Assembly: GCA_021159445.1 (NCBI GenBank)
Contig: JAGGRV010000090.1
Location: 1 to 7,693 of the forward strand
DNA length: 7,693 bases
Source of the DNA: Deltaproteobacteria bacterium
GTDB taxonomy: Bacteria; Desulfobacterota; Dissulfuribacteria; Dissulfuribacterales; UBA3076
Reading direction: 5' to 3'
Each line of letters starts with the position of its first letter. Position 1 is the stretch's first letter. Both the position numbers and the translations under genes were made by a program. Shown here one piece after another: positions 1 to 5,086 of the stretch. The notes under the pieces were generated by a model. The model had not been told where the DNA came from. It was given only the letters and a program-made list of their open reading frames with translations, and searched no databases.

Positions 1-50
1 AGACGGCAAAAAAGACATTAATTTGTTCAAGTTATTTATTGTACGTTCCT
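1..50 (+). mobile_element. MITE-like element, copy 1 (partial, right end only)
   Basis: These 50 bases match the last 50 bases of the complete element at 351-506 (457-506) without a visible difference. The piece starts in the inner arm and ends at the terminal CGTTCCT. The left part lies outside the window. Positions 2-50 are also the exact reverse complement of 7645-7693, so the same internal point forms both window edges. The flank after the end is TAGC. It has no coding capacity. Recognised only by comparison with the other copies in this window; I cannot name a family. Confidence 0.85.
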
Positions 51-54
51 TAGC

Positions 55-83
55 TTGACACCTATTAAATCAAATGTTACAGA
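55..83 (+). promoter_or_regulatory. Probable sigma70-type promoter for the tRNA pair
   Basis: A perfect -35 hexamer TTGACA at 55-60 is followed by a 17-nt spacer and TACAGA at 78-83. An extended -10 TG sits at 75-76 (TGTTACAGA). The predicted transcription start is near 90, about 10 nt before tRNA-Val. The -35 box begins only 4 bp beyond the end of element copy 1, so the element forms the upstream boundary of the promoter. Spacing and -35 match are strong; the -10 is only a partial match. Confidence 0.6.
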
Positions 84-99
84 ATATCCGCAACTTTGC

Positions 100-174
100 G
101 GGCGGGTAGCTCAGTGGGAGAGCATCGGCCTTACAAGCCGGGGGTCACAGGTTCAAACCCTGTTCCGCCTACCA
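100..174 (+). tRNA. tRNA-Val (anticodon UAC)
   Basis: A 75-nt cloverleaf with encoded CCA (172-174). The acceptor stem is 100-106 with 164-170, the D stem is GCTC/GAGC (109-112/120-123), and the anticodon stem is 125-129/137-141 with loop CTTACAA. The anticodon TAC lies at 132-134. The T arm is ACAGG-TTCAAAC-CCTGT (147-163), and the discriminator base is A171. Two wobble pairs close the acceptor stem, G1-U72 (100/170) and G7-U66 (106/164); the terminal one is unusual. It reads valine GUA codons and probably other GUN codons. It is the first gene of a two-tRNA unit, 25 nt ahead of tRNA-Asp. Confidence 0.95.
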
Positions 175-199
175 CGCTTTGAGAAAAGATATCAGATAT

Positions 200-276
200 G
201 GGGTCGTAGTTCAGTTGGTTAGAACGCTGGCCTGTCACGCCAGAGGTCGCGAGTTCGAGTCTCGTCGACCCCGCCA
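200..276 (+). tRNA. tRNA-Asp (anticodon GUC)
   Basis: A 77-nt cloverleaf with encoded CCA (274-276). The acceptor stem GGGGTCG/CGACCCC (200-206/266-272) pairs perfectly. The anticodon stem CTGGC/GCCAG encloses the loop CTGTCAC, with GTC at 234-236. The T arm has the canonical TTCGAGT loop, and the discriminator base is G273. It decodes GAC/GAU. It is presumably co-transcribed with tRNA-Val from the promoter at 55-83. No GC-rich hairpin plus T-run terminator is visible behind it before the next element copy. Confidence 0.97.
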
Positions 277-350
277 TTTCGATAAATTGTGGGATACATT
301 AATCCTTCAATTTACAATTCCTCAATTATCACTTATGACAGACCTCGTTA

Positions 351-506
351 AGGAACGGGAGATAAATAAGTTGAACAAAAATTAATAGGATTTTTTGTTG
401 TATTCAAGGCGCGAGGAGCGAGCATAACGGGTTATGTGATCGACGAGCAACGAAGAAGACGGCAAAAAAGACATTAATTTGTTCAAGTTATTTATTGTAC
501 GTTCCT
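351..506 (+). mobile_element. MITE-like element, copy 2 (complete, 156 bp)
   Basis: A non-coding element bounded by imperfect terminal inverted repeats. The left end is 351-386 and the right end is 473-506. They agree at 29 of 34 aligned positions with one 2-nt gap, and both begin AGGAACG when read inward. Pairing continues inward: TTTTTTG (391-397) with CAAAAAA (463-469), two G-U pairs, GT with AC, and TTC (403-405) with GAA (455-457). A small palindrome ATAAC-GG-GTTAT (424-435) sits almost exactly at the centre. The left arm also has a local hairpin, AACAAAAA (374-381) with TTTTTGTT (392-399). Flanks are TA on the left and AA on the right, so a TA target duplication is possible but not shown. 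There is no transposase in the window; the element would have to be moved in trans. Confidence 0.88.
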
Positions 507-507
507 A

Positions 508-547
508 AGTGGTTCAGTAGTTGATTAGTTCAGTGATTATTATTATT
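508..547. repeat. Degenerate 8-bp tandem pattern beside element copy 2
   Basis: Starting one base after the element end, the sequence reads in octamers: AGTGGTTC, AGTAGTTG, ATTAGTTC, AGTGATTA, TTATTATT. The units share an AGTxxTTx frame and decay to the right. It is low-complexity sequence, perhaps from replication slippage. No function is implied. Confidence 0.45.
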
Positions 548-561
548 TGAATTTATATAGT

Positions 562-590
562 TTGCATAGAAATTGGATACTTGATGTAAT
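562..590 (+). promoter_or_regulatory. Possible sigma70-type promoter for the DUF218-kinase pair
   Basis: TTGCAT at 562-567 is followed by a 17-nt spacer and TGTAAT at 585-590, which matches TATAAT at five of six positions. The predicted start is near 597, giving a leader of about 65 nt before the ATG at 662. The surroundings are very AT-rich, so chance matches are likely. The 17-nt spacing and the position ahead of the pair are the reasons for listing it. Confidence 0.35.
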
Positions 591-627
591 TGAAGCTTTA
601 ATATACTGATTTAACATACTTATTTTC

Positions 628-659
628 CGACTCAACGACTCAACGATTTGACGATCTCT
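628..659. repeat. Short period-8 tandem repeat
   Basis: The octamer CGACTCAA occurs twice in tandem (628-643), followed by CGATTTGA (644-651) and CGATCTCT (652-659), which keep the CGA phase. The patch ends two bases before the ATG at 662 and occupies the place where a ribosome binding site would be expected. Confidence 0.5.
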
Positions 660-661
660 GT

Positions 662-1477
662 ATGAATTTAGATGTCATGGGTTTTGTTTTTAAAAAAGGA
701 ATATCTCTCTTGTTGATGCCTTCCGGCATGATATTCGTGTGCCTTTTTTTTGGCTTTTTCATCTGGCCCCTGAAGCGGTGGCGGAATTTGTCCCGAACAT
801 TATTCGTCGTGGCCTTTCTTGTTTATGGCTCAGCCGGAAGTGCTCCTGTTGCCAATTTCTTGATTTGGGGCCTTGAGCGTTCCGTCCAATCTGACAATTC
901 AACCATATCAGCAAGCGATAATATAACCACGGTGGTAATGCTATGCGGAGGGGTTTTTCCTGATGAGGATAGGCCCATTGCAGACCGTCTTACGCCAAGC
1001 ACAAGGCTCAGAGTACTAAAAGTTCGAGAACTGTGCCGCGACAATCCAACTATAAAACAGCTTGTAATTGTTGGTGGTTGTACCAGGCCTACCGGCTGTC
1101 CGTCTTCTGAGGCACAGATGTCCTACTCCTGGCTTGAGGAAGTGGGTTTGCCAAACAACGTGGAGGTGTCTCTGGAGGAAAACTCCAGGGATACTGAGGA
1201 AAACATAAGGGCTGTAAGTAAAATTATGGGACAAGCGCCTTTCTACCTGGTGACATCTGCTGCACACATCCCAAGGGTCCTCTTGATCACAAAAGACATG
1301 GACCTTAAAGTTCATCCCGTCCCCTGTGATTTTCAGTGGTCTCAGAATCAGTGGAGTCTATGGGATCTTTGGCCTAATCCCGACAATCTTAGAAAATCCG
1401 ACTTTGCATGTCACGAATACCTTGGGATTACATGGTTCCGCCTTAAGCATTATTTCAATAAGGTTCTCAACATTTAA
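662..1477 (+). CDS. DUF218 (ElyC/YdcF/SanA-type) envelope protein
   Basis: A 271-residue protein resembling the ElyC (YcbC) branch of the DUF218 family. In E. coli that branch affects envelope biogenesis and use of the undecaprenyl-phosphate carrier; its chemistry is not settled. Two hydrophobic segments (about residues 14-36 and 45-66) place it in the inner membrane, with the DUF218 domain at about 90-260. Visible family motifs are VMLCGGV (92-98), SEAQ (149-152), ENSRDTEENI (173-182) and LVTSAAHIPR (196-205). Length fits ElyC (about 250-260). The ATG at 662 is the first that includes both membrane segments, but its upstream sequence (GACGATCTCTGT) has no good Shine-Dalgarno. A second ATG lies five codons downstream. 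A kinase gene follows after 39 nt, probably in the same transcript. Family assignment is firm; the exact substrate is unknown. Confidence 0.85.
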   Translation: MNLDVMGFVFKKGISLLLMPSGMIFVCLFFGFFIWPLKRWRNLSRTLFVVAFLVYGSAGSAPVANFLIWGLERSVQSDNSTISASDNITTVVMLCGGVFPDEDRPIADRLTPSTRLRVLKVRELCRDNPTIKQLVIVGGCTRPTGCPSSEAQMSYSWLEEVGLPNNVEVSLEENSRDTEENIRAVSKIMGQAPFYLVTSAAHIPRVLLITKDMDLKVHPVPCDFQWSQNQWSLWDLWPNPDNLRKSDFACHEYLGITWFRLKHYFNKVLNI

Positions 1478-1516
1478 TTCCTTCAGCCTTTTTACCGAAA
1501 ATGGTAGAGGGGCATA

Positions 1517-2668
1517 ATGTCAACAACCTGTTTTTTTTCTCTAAGCATTTTACTCTTTCTTTGGCTTCTCACGTGTGTGGCCCTGGTGGTGATTTTACTG
1601 AAGCGCAGGGCTTCAAGTACCGAGCCATCATCTTTCCATTCGGAGTTGCTTGTCGGGCTTGCTTCAGCAAAATATCAGGAGGCAAGGGAGGCATCAAAGC
1701 GACTCAGTGAAGTGGCTGATGCCCTTCATATAGGTTTAATGGAACTTAAGGGCAACCGGATAAATGAGATAAACCAGAGTGCTGTTGAGCTATTGCCCGA
1801 GGACATGAGAAGCGGTCAGTCCTTAACAGGACTATTGGCATCATTGCAAGAAAACAGTCCCAGAATTCTTGAGTTAGATCAGATGGCTGTTCAATTAAGC
1901 AAGTTGCCGATTTCCGGCTCTCAGGATCTGGTCCTTGTACAGGACGTCACAGAGAGCTTCCTTATGGCACGGAAGCTTAAACAGCATGAAAGGTTGGCCC
2001 TTCTTGGCCAGATGACTGCGCAGATGGCCCACCAGATAAAGACCCCCCTTGCAGTACTGGCCGGACAGGCGCAGATGCTCGCAAGACATCTAAACACGGA
2101 CATGGCACTAAAGGACCAGGCAGAAGCCATTTATCGTGAGGCCAGAGATCTTGCTAAGCAAATAAATGAAATATCGAATTTTTATAAGAAAAGAGAGCCG
2201 TATTTCAAAGATGTTGAACTATGCCGACTACTTGATGATGTAAAGAAAAGACTCGATTCTCCGGATTATTCATGCGAGATCAGTATCGAGTGCCCGGATG
2301 AAATCACCATTGAGACAGATCCGGGTCTGTTACAAAATTTGCTGTTCTTGCTTGGGCAAAATGCCCTTTCATCGGAAACTGCCGCCTCACTCTTGTCTAT
2401 AAGCGTAGTAAAGGACAATGAACAGGTGACTATCAGGGTAAAGGACAATGGCGCAGGTGTGCCTGAGGCCATGCGTGACAAGCTCTTTGAGCCATTTGCG
2501 AGTACCAAGGGGGAAGGACTGGGGCTGGGCCTGTTTCTTGCCAGAGACCTGACCCGTCAGATGGGTGGCAGCATTGAACTGGAAGAAGTCGAGCAGGGGG
2601 CCTCTTTCAGGTTGAATTTTCCAATCAAGCCAGCCCCTTCTTTTTCAAGTAGATCCGGACTGCCGTGA
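1517..2668 (+). CDS. Membrane-anchored sensor histidine kinase, NtrB/FleS-like
   Basis: A 383-residue kinase. One N-terminal membrane segment (about 8-28) is followed by a helical linker and a small PAS-like region (about 65-150). The dimerisation/phosphotransfer domain has the H-box MAHQIKTPLA with His172, then the HATPase domain: N-box around Asn282, G1 box DNGAGVP (310-316), F-box LFEPF (323-327) and G2 box GLGLGL (334-339). All ATP-binding motifs look intact, so it should autophosphorylate on His172. The residue after the histidine is Gln, as in FleS/FlrB-type kinases, not the more common Glu. No response regulator is next to it, so its partner is elsewhere. With almost no periplasmic loop, it probably senses a cytoplasmic or membrane signal. 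The start is supported by GAGGGG (about 1506-1511). The last 44 bp overlap the convergent mnmG. The FleS-like label is tentative. Confidence 0.9.
   Translation: MSTTCFFSLSILLFLWLLTCVALVVILLKRRASSTEPSSFHSELLVGLASAKYQEAREASKRLSEVADALHIGLMELKGNRINEINQSAVELLPEDMRSGQSLTGLLASLQENSPRILELDQMAVQLSKLPISGSQDLVLVQDVTESFLMARKLKQHERLALLGQMTAQMAHQIKTPLAVLAGQAQMLARHLNTDMALKDQAEAIYREARDLAKQINEISNFYKKREPYFKDVELCRLLDDVKKRLDSPDYSCEISIECPDEITIETDPGLLQNLLFLLGQNALSSETAASLLSISVVKDNEQVTIRVKDNGAGVPEAMRDKLFEPFASTKGEGLGLGLFLARDLTRQMGGSIELEEVEQGASFRLNFPIKPAPSFSSRSGLP
2625..2668. other. 44-bp tail-to-tail overlap of kinase and mnmG
   Basis: The last 14 codons plus stop of the kinase gene (+) are antisense to the last 14 codons plus stop of mnmG (-). 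The mnmG stop codon (TCA on the + strand) is at 2625-2627 and the kinase stop at 2666-2668. There is no room for a bidirectional terminator between the genes, so transcripts probably run into each other's coding region. Confidence 0.9.
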
Positions 2669-4499
2669 TTGCAGCCGGTGTAATTCCGGAAATCCGTGAG
2701 GCCCTCCCAAGGGAGTCAGGTTTTTGGGCGCTCAGCTTCTCCTTGATCTCATTTGACAGCCCGGGGATGTTTTTATAGTCCAGGTCATATGGGAGGCGGA
2801 CAGATTCCCATTTTCGGAATTTGGCTATCTCAGTTTCCTGGCGAGCGACGTAGCCTGAGTACTTGGTCTTGATTTCCACCTGGCATGCTGCTTCATGGGA
2901 CAGTTCCTTCAGCTCGGTATATCTCTCGGCCATAGCTTTGAGATCAAGCTCAGGGCGACGCAGGATGTCTTCAATACTGACCTGCTGCCTGATGGGTTTT
3001 GAACCAATGGATTTAAGCCAGTTATTCAACTCTGCCCCGGGGCGAAGCTTTATTCTCCTGATCATTTCAAGACCACGCGAAATCTCCTGTTGTTTTTTTT
3101 CAAACAGTCCCCAGGCATTATCATCCACAAGGCCGACACGTCTTCCAAGAGGCATGAGCCTTAGATCAGCGTTATCCTCCCTCAGGAGCAGCCGATACTC
3201 CGCCCTTGAGGTGAACATCCTGTAGGGCTCCTTTGTGCCCTTGGTCACAAGGTCATCTATCAATACTCCTATGTACGCCTGAGACCGGTCGATAATCACA
3301 GGGTCCTCTTCCCGCACCTGCCGGGCAGCGTTTATACCTGCCATGAGACCCTGGGCCGCAGCCTCTTCATATCCGGATGTCCCATTGATTTGTCCTGCAA
3401 AAAAAAGGCCTTTAACCAGATGGGTCTCCAGGGAAGGCTTGAGCTGCACAGGGTCTGCATAGTCATACTCTATTGCATATCCGGGCCGGAGTATCTCTGC
3501 GTTTTCAAGTCCCTCTATGCTCCTGACCATTGCCAGTTGTACGTCTATAGGCAGGCTTGTGGGAATGCCGTTGGGATAGATCTCAACTGTGTCCAGTCCC
3601 TCAGGCTCCAAAAATATCTGATGCCTTGGCTTTTCAGGGAAACGGAAGACCTTGTCCTCAATTGACGGGCAGTATCTGGCACCCACACCCTCGATTACAC
3701 CGGTAAAAAGTGGGGACCTGTCTAACCCTCCCTGGATGATCTTATGTGTCTTTTCGTTGGTATAGGTCAGATAACAGGGTACTTGTCGCAAGGGAATTTT
3801 TTTCGTGGCAAATGAAAAAGGCCTTGGTTGTGGGTCTCCTTTCTGGACCTCAAGCCCTTTAAAATTGATTGACCGTGCGTGCAGGCGAGGGGTAGTGCCT
3901 GTCTTAAGCCTTCCGATGCGGAAACCCAACTCTGCCAAGGATCTCGATAGCCTGTTGGAAGGAGGATCGCCCATACGTCCGGCAGGAAAACGGTTAAGCC
4001 CTATGTGGATAAGCCCTTTGAGGAATGTCCCTGTGGTGACTACTACAGTACTTGCATGAATCTCTTGGCCAAGCGTGGTCTCAATCCCGTATACCCGTCC
4101 TTCCCTGGCCAGGATCCTTCCTACCATTGCCTGATATACATCCAGGTTTTCTTGATCCTCAAGGACCTGCTTCATGGAGAGGCGATAGCGCAGCATGTCT
4201 GACTGTGCCCTGGAGGACCTTACCGCAGGCCCTTTTGAAGTATTAAGCTGCCTGAACTGAATCCCCGTGGCATCAGTATTTTTCGCTATTTCGCCCCCAA
4301 GGGCGTCTACCTCCCGGACTAAATGCCCCTTGGCCAGGCCGCCAACAGCGGGATTGCAGCTCATGGCAGCTATACAGTCCAGGTTTATTGTGAGGAGGCA
4401 GCAGGGAACCCCGAGCCTTGCAGCAGCCAGGGCGGCTTCGCACCCGGCATGCCCGGCACCTATTACTATCACCCCGTAATGTTTTGGAAATACAGACAT
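2625..4499 (-). CDS. mnmG: tRNA uridine-34 carboxymethylaminomethyl-modifying enzyme MnmG (GidA)
   Basis: A 624-residue, full-length FAD protein that works with the GTPase MnmE to install the aminomethyl or carboxymethylaminomethyl group at C5 of wobble uridine 34. The N-terminal dinucleotide-binding motif is VIGAGHAG (12-19). Both family cysteines are present, in SCNPAVGG (Cys48) and RYCPSIEDK (Cys277). The block GLFFAGQINGTSGYEEAA and the C-terminal MnmE/tRNA-binding helical domain (KTKYSGYV, about residue 550 onward) are also intact. The ATG at 4499 is the first in the frame, 21 nt after an in-frame TGA. AAGGGA lies only two bases from it, closer than ideal. A promoter-like pair lies at 4578-4606. 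None of the common chromosomal partners (mnmE, rsmG, parAB) is within the window. Its 3' end overlaps the kinase gene. Confidence 0.97.
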   Translation of the reverse strand: MSVFPKHYGVIVIGAGHAGCEAALAAARLGVPCCLLTINLDCIAAMSCNPAVGGLAKGHLVREVDALGGEIAKNTDATGIQFRQLNTSKGPAVRSSRAQSDMLRYRLSMKQVLEDQENLDVYQAMVGRILAREGRVYGIETTLGQEIHASTVVVTTGTFLKGLIHIGLNRFPAGRMGDPPSNRLSRSLAELGFRIGRLKTGTTPRLHARSINFKGLEVQKGDPQPRPFSFATKKIPLRQVPCYLTYTNEKTHKIIQGGLDRSPLFTGVIEGVGARYCPSIEDKVFRFPEKPRHQIFLEPEGLDTVEIYPNGIPTSLPIDVQLAMVRSIEGLENAEILRPGYAIEYDYADPVQLKPSLETHLVKGLFFAGQINGTSGYEEAAAQGLMAGINAARQVREEDPVIIDRSQAYIGVLIDDLVTKGTKEPYRMFTSRAEYRLLLREDNADLRLMPLGRRVGLVDDNAWGLFEKKQQEISRGLEMIRRIKLRPGAELNNWLKSIGSKPIRQQVSIEDILRRPELDLKAMAERYTELKELSHEAACQVEIKTKYSGYVARQETEIAKFRKWESVRLPYDLDYKNIPGLSNEIKEKLSAQKPDSLGRASRISGITPAAITAVRIYLKKKGLA

Positions 4500-4577
4500 A
4501 TCCCTTGAATGCTTCCGTCAAAGAGAGTCCCGCCGTAAGCGACTAATTTAAGTTTGTGCCTTAATGATGTCGATAGT

Positions 4578-4606
4578 ATTATAATGCTGTATCAGAATTT
4601 ATCCAA
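4578..4606 (-). promoter_or_regulatory. Probable sigma70-type promoter for mnmG
   Basis: On the minus strand TTGGAT (4606-4601), a 17-nt spacer and a perfect TATAAT (4583-4578) point towards mnmG. The predicted start is near 4571, giving a leader of about 71 nt. The -10 is perfect; the -35 matches only the TTG half. Confidence 0.5.
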
Positions 4607-4727
4607 GCCGAATGGCCAAGCTCTGACTGTTTTATCGCATTCGGTCTTTCCATATTTTAACTTCTCATTTCCTCCTATTAAAACTAAACTAGCTGTAATG
4701 TTTGGCGTCTTTCATAGCAAGCCAAAA

Positions 4728-4742
4728 GTAGTTTACACTTTT
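4728..4742 (+). repeat. 15-bp inverted repeat, left arm
   Basis: GTAGTTTACACTTTT is the exact reverse complement of 5034-5048. The arms lie 291 bp apart and enclose element copy 3. They are not part of the 156-bp element and occur nowhere else that I can see in the window. Removing the 156-bp insertion leaves a 165-bp unit, the size of a second small mobile element. Confidence 0.75.
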
Positions 4743-4780
4743 AGTGGTAATATACCTCAAAAAATATGACTTGTGCGATT

Positions 4781-4936
4781 AGGAACGTACAATAAATAAC
4801 TTGAACAAATTAACGTCTTTTTTGCCGTCTTCTTCGTTGCTCGTCGATCACATAACCCGTTATGCTCGCTCCTCGCGCCTTGAATACAACAAAAAATCCT
4901 GTTAATTTTTGTTCAACTTATTTATCTCCCGTTCCT
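4781..4936 (-). mobile_element. MITE-like element, copy 3 (complete, 156 bp, inverted)
   Basis: The reverse complement of this stretch matches copy 2 (351-506) at 154 of 156 positions without gaps. The differences are G4901 (C in place of T386) and C4814 (G in place of A473). These two positions are opposite each other in the terminal stem, so the pair is T-A in copy 2 and C-G here. Flanks in the element's own orientation are TA on the left and AA on the right, as for copy 2. It sits about 150 bp upstream of the pta start, so it may separate pta from an ancestral promoter. Confidence 0.9.
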
Positions 4937-4983
4937 TAGCCATTAGGTTTTAGCTTAACAGTCTGTTTTTATATAAAGTTTTT

Positions 4984-5011
4984 ACCTAATAGCTAACGGC
5001 TAACAGCTAAT
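4984..5011. repeat. Heptamer tandem repeat
   Basis: Four tandem 7-mers, ACCTAAT, AGCTAAC, GGCTAAC, AGCTAAT, share an xSCTAAY pattern. It is the same kind of short degenerate periodicity as the period-8 patches near copy 2, here 47 bp from the end of copy 3. Function unknown. Confidence 0.45.
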
Positions 5012-5033
5012 TGCTGGCATCCGTCTATGTTGA

Positions 5034-5048
5034 AAAAGTGTAAACTAC
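5034..5048 (-). repeat. 15-bp inverted repeat, right arm
   Basis: AAAAGTGTAAACTAC is the exact reverse complement of 4728-4742. It lies 38 bp before the pta start codon and 28 bp before its Shine-Dalgarno, so it is probably within the pta leader or promoter region. Neither neighbouring base extends the match. Confidence 0.75.
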
Positions 5049-5075
5049 AGAATGAAGGATGCCTAATGTTTTAGC

Positions 5076-5081
5076 AGGAGG
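5076..5081 (+). promoter_or_regulatory. Strong ribosome binding site of pta
   Basis: AGGAGG ends 5 nt before the ATG at 5087. It is the strongest Shine-Dalgarno in the window and supports this start and high expression. Confidence 0.85.
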
Positions 5082-5086
5082 TTATC

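Larger units (their letters stand above)
277..661. other. Intergenic region: element copy 2 plus short-period repeats
   Basis: There is no credible gene in this 385-bp AT-rich stretch. It contains plain AT-rich sequence (277-350), the complete 156-bp element (351-506), a degenerate 8-bp periodic patch directly against the element's end (508-547), a promoter-like pair (562-590) and a second period-8 patch (628-659) just before the DUF218 gene. No Rho-independent terminator was found for the tRNAs. Confidence 0.75.
4500..5086. other. Divergent intergenic region between mnmG and pta, with nested repeats
   Basis: 587 bp between two divergent genes with no credible CDS. It holds the likely mnmG promoter (4578-4606), a weak hairpin TTTGGC/GCCAAA (4701-4706/4721-4726), a 15-bp perfect inverted repeat (4728-4742 and 5034-5048), the inverted complete element (4781-4936), a heptamer patch (4984-5011) and the pta ribosome binding site. 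A TATAAA at 4972-4977 could be a -10 for pta, but no -35 is found at suitable spacing. The size and repeat load suggest repeated insertions into this spacer. Confidence 0.7.

Noticed and set aside
179..385. 68-codon open frame on the plus strand
   Set aside because: It runs straight through tRNA-Asp and into element copy 2; the peptide is the familiar artefact of translating a tRNA gene.
374..399. Intrinsic terminator inside the element (AACAAAAA/TTTTTGTT hairpin followed by T-rich sequence)
   Set aside because: The stem is almost entirely A-T and the T tract is part of the stem, so it would be a very weak terminator.
4554..4769. 71-codon open frame in the mnmG-pta spacer
   Set aside because: It begins with TTG, has no Shine-Dalgarno, resembles no family I know, and overlaps the likely mnmG promoter and the left 15-bp inverted repeat.
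351..4936. Composite transposon formed by the inverted copies 2 and 3 around the DUF218-kinase-mnmG genes
   Set aside because: The enclosed genes include core mnmG, no transposase is present, and nothing shows that the segment moves as a unit.
5016..5035. Sigma54-type promoter before pta (TGGCAT near TTGAAA)
   Set aside because: The required GG-N10-GC core is not met; the second element reads TG instead of GC.
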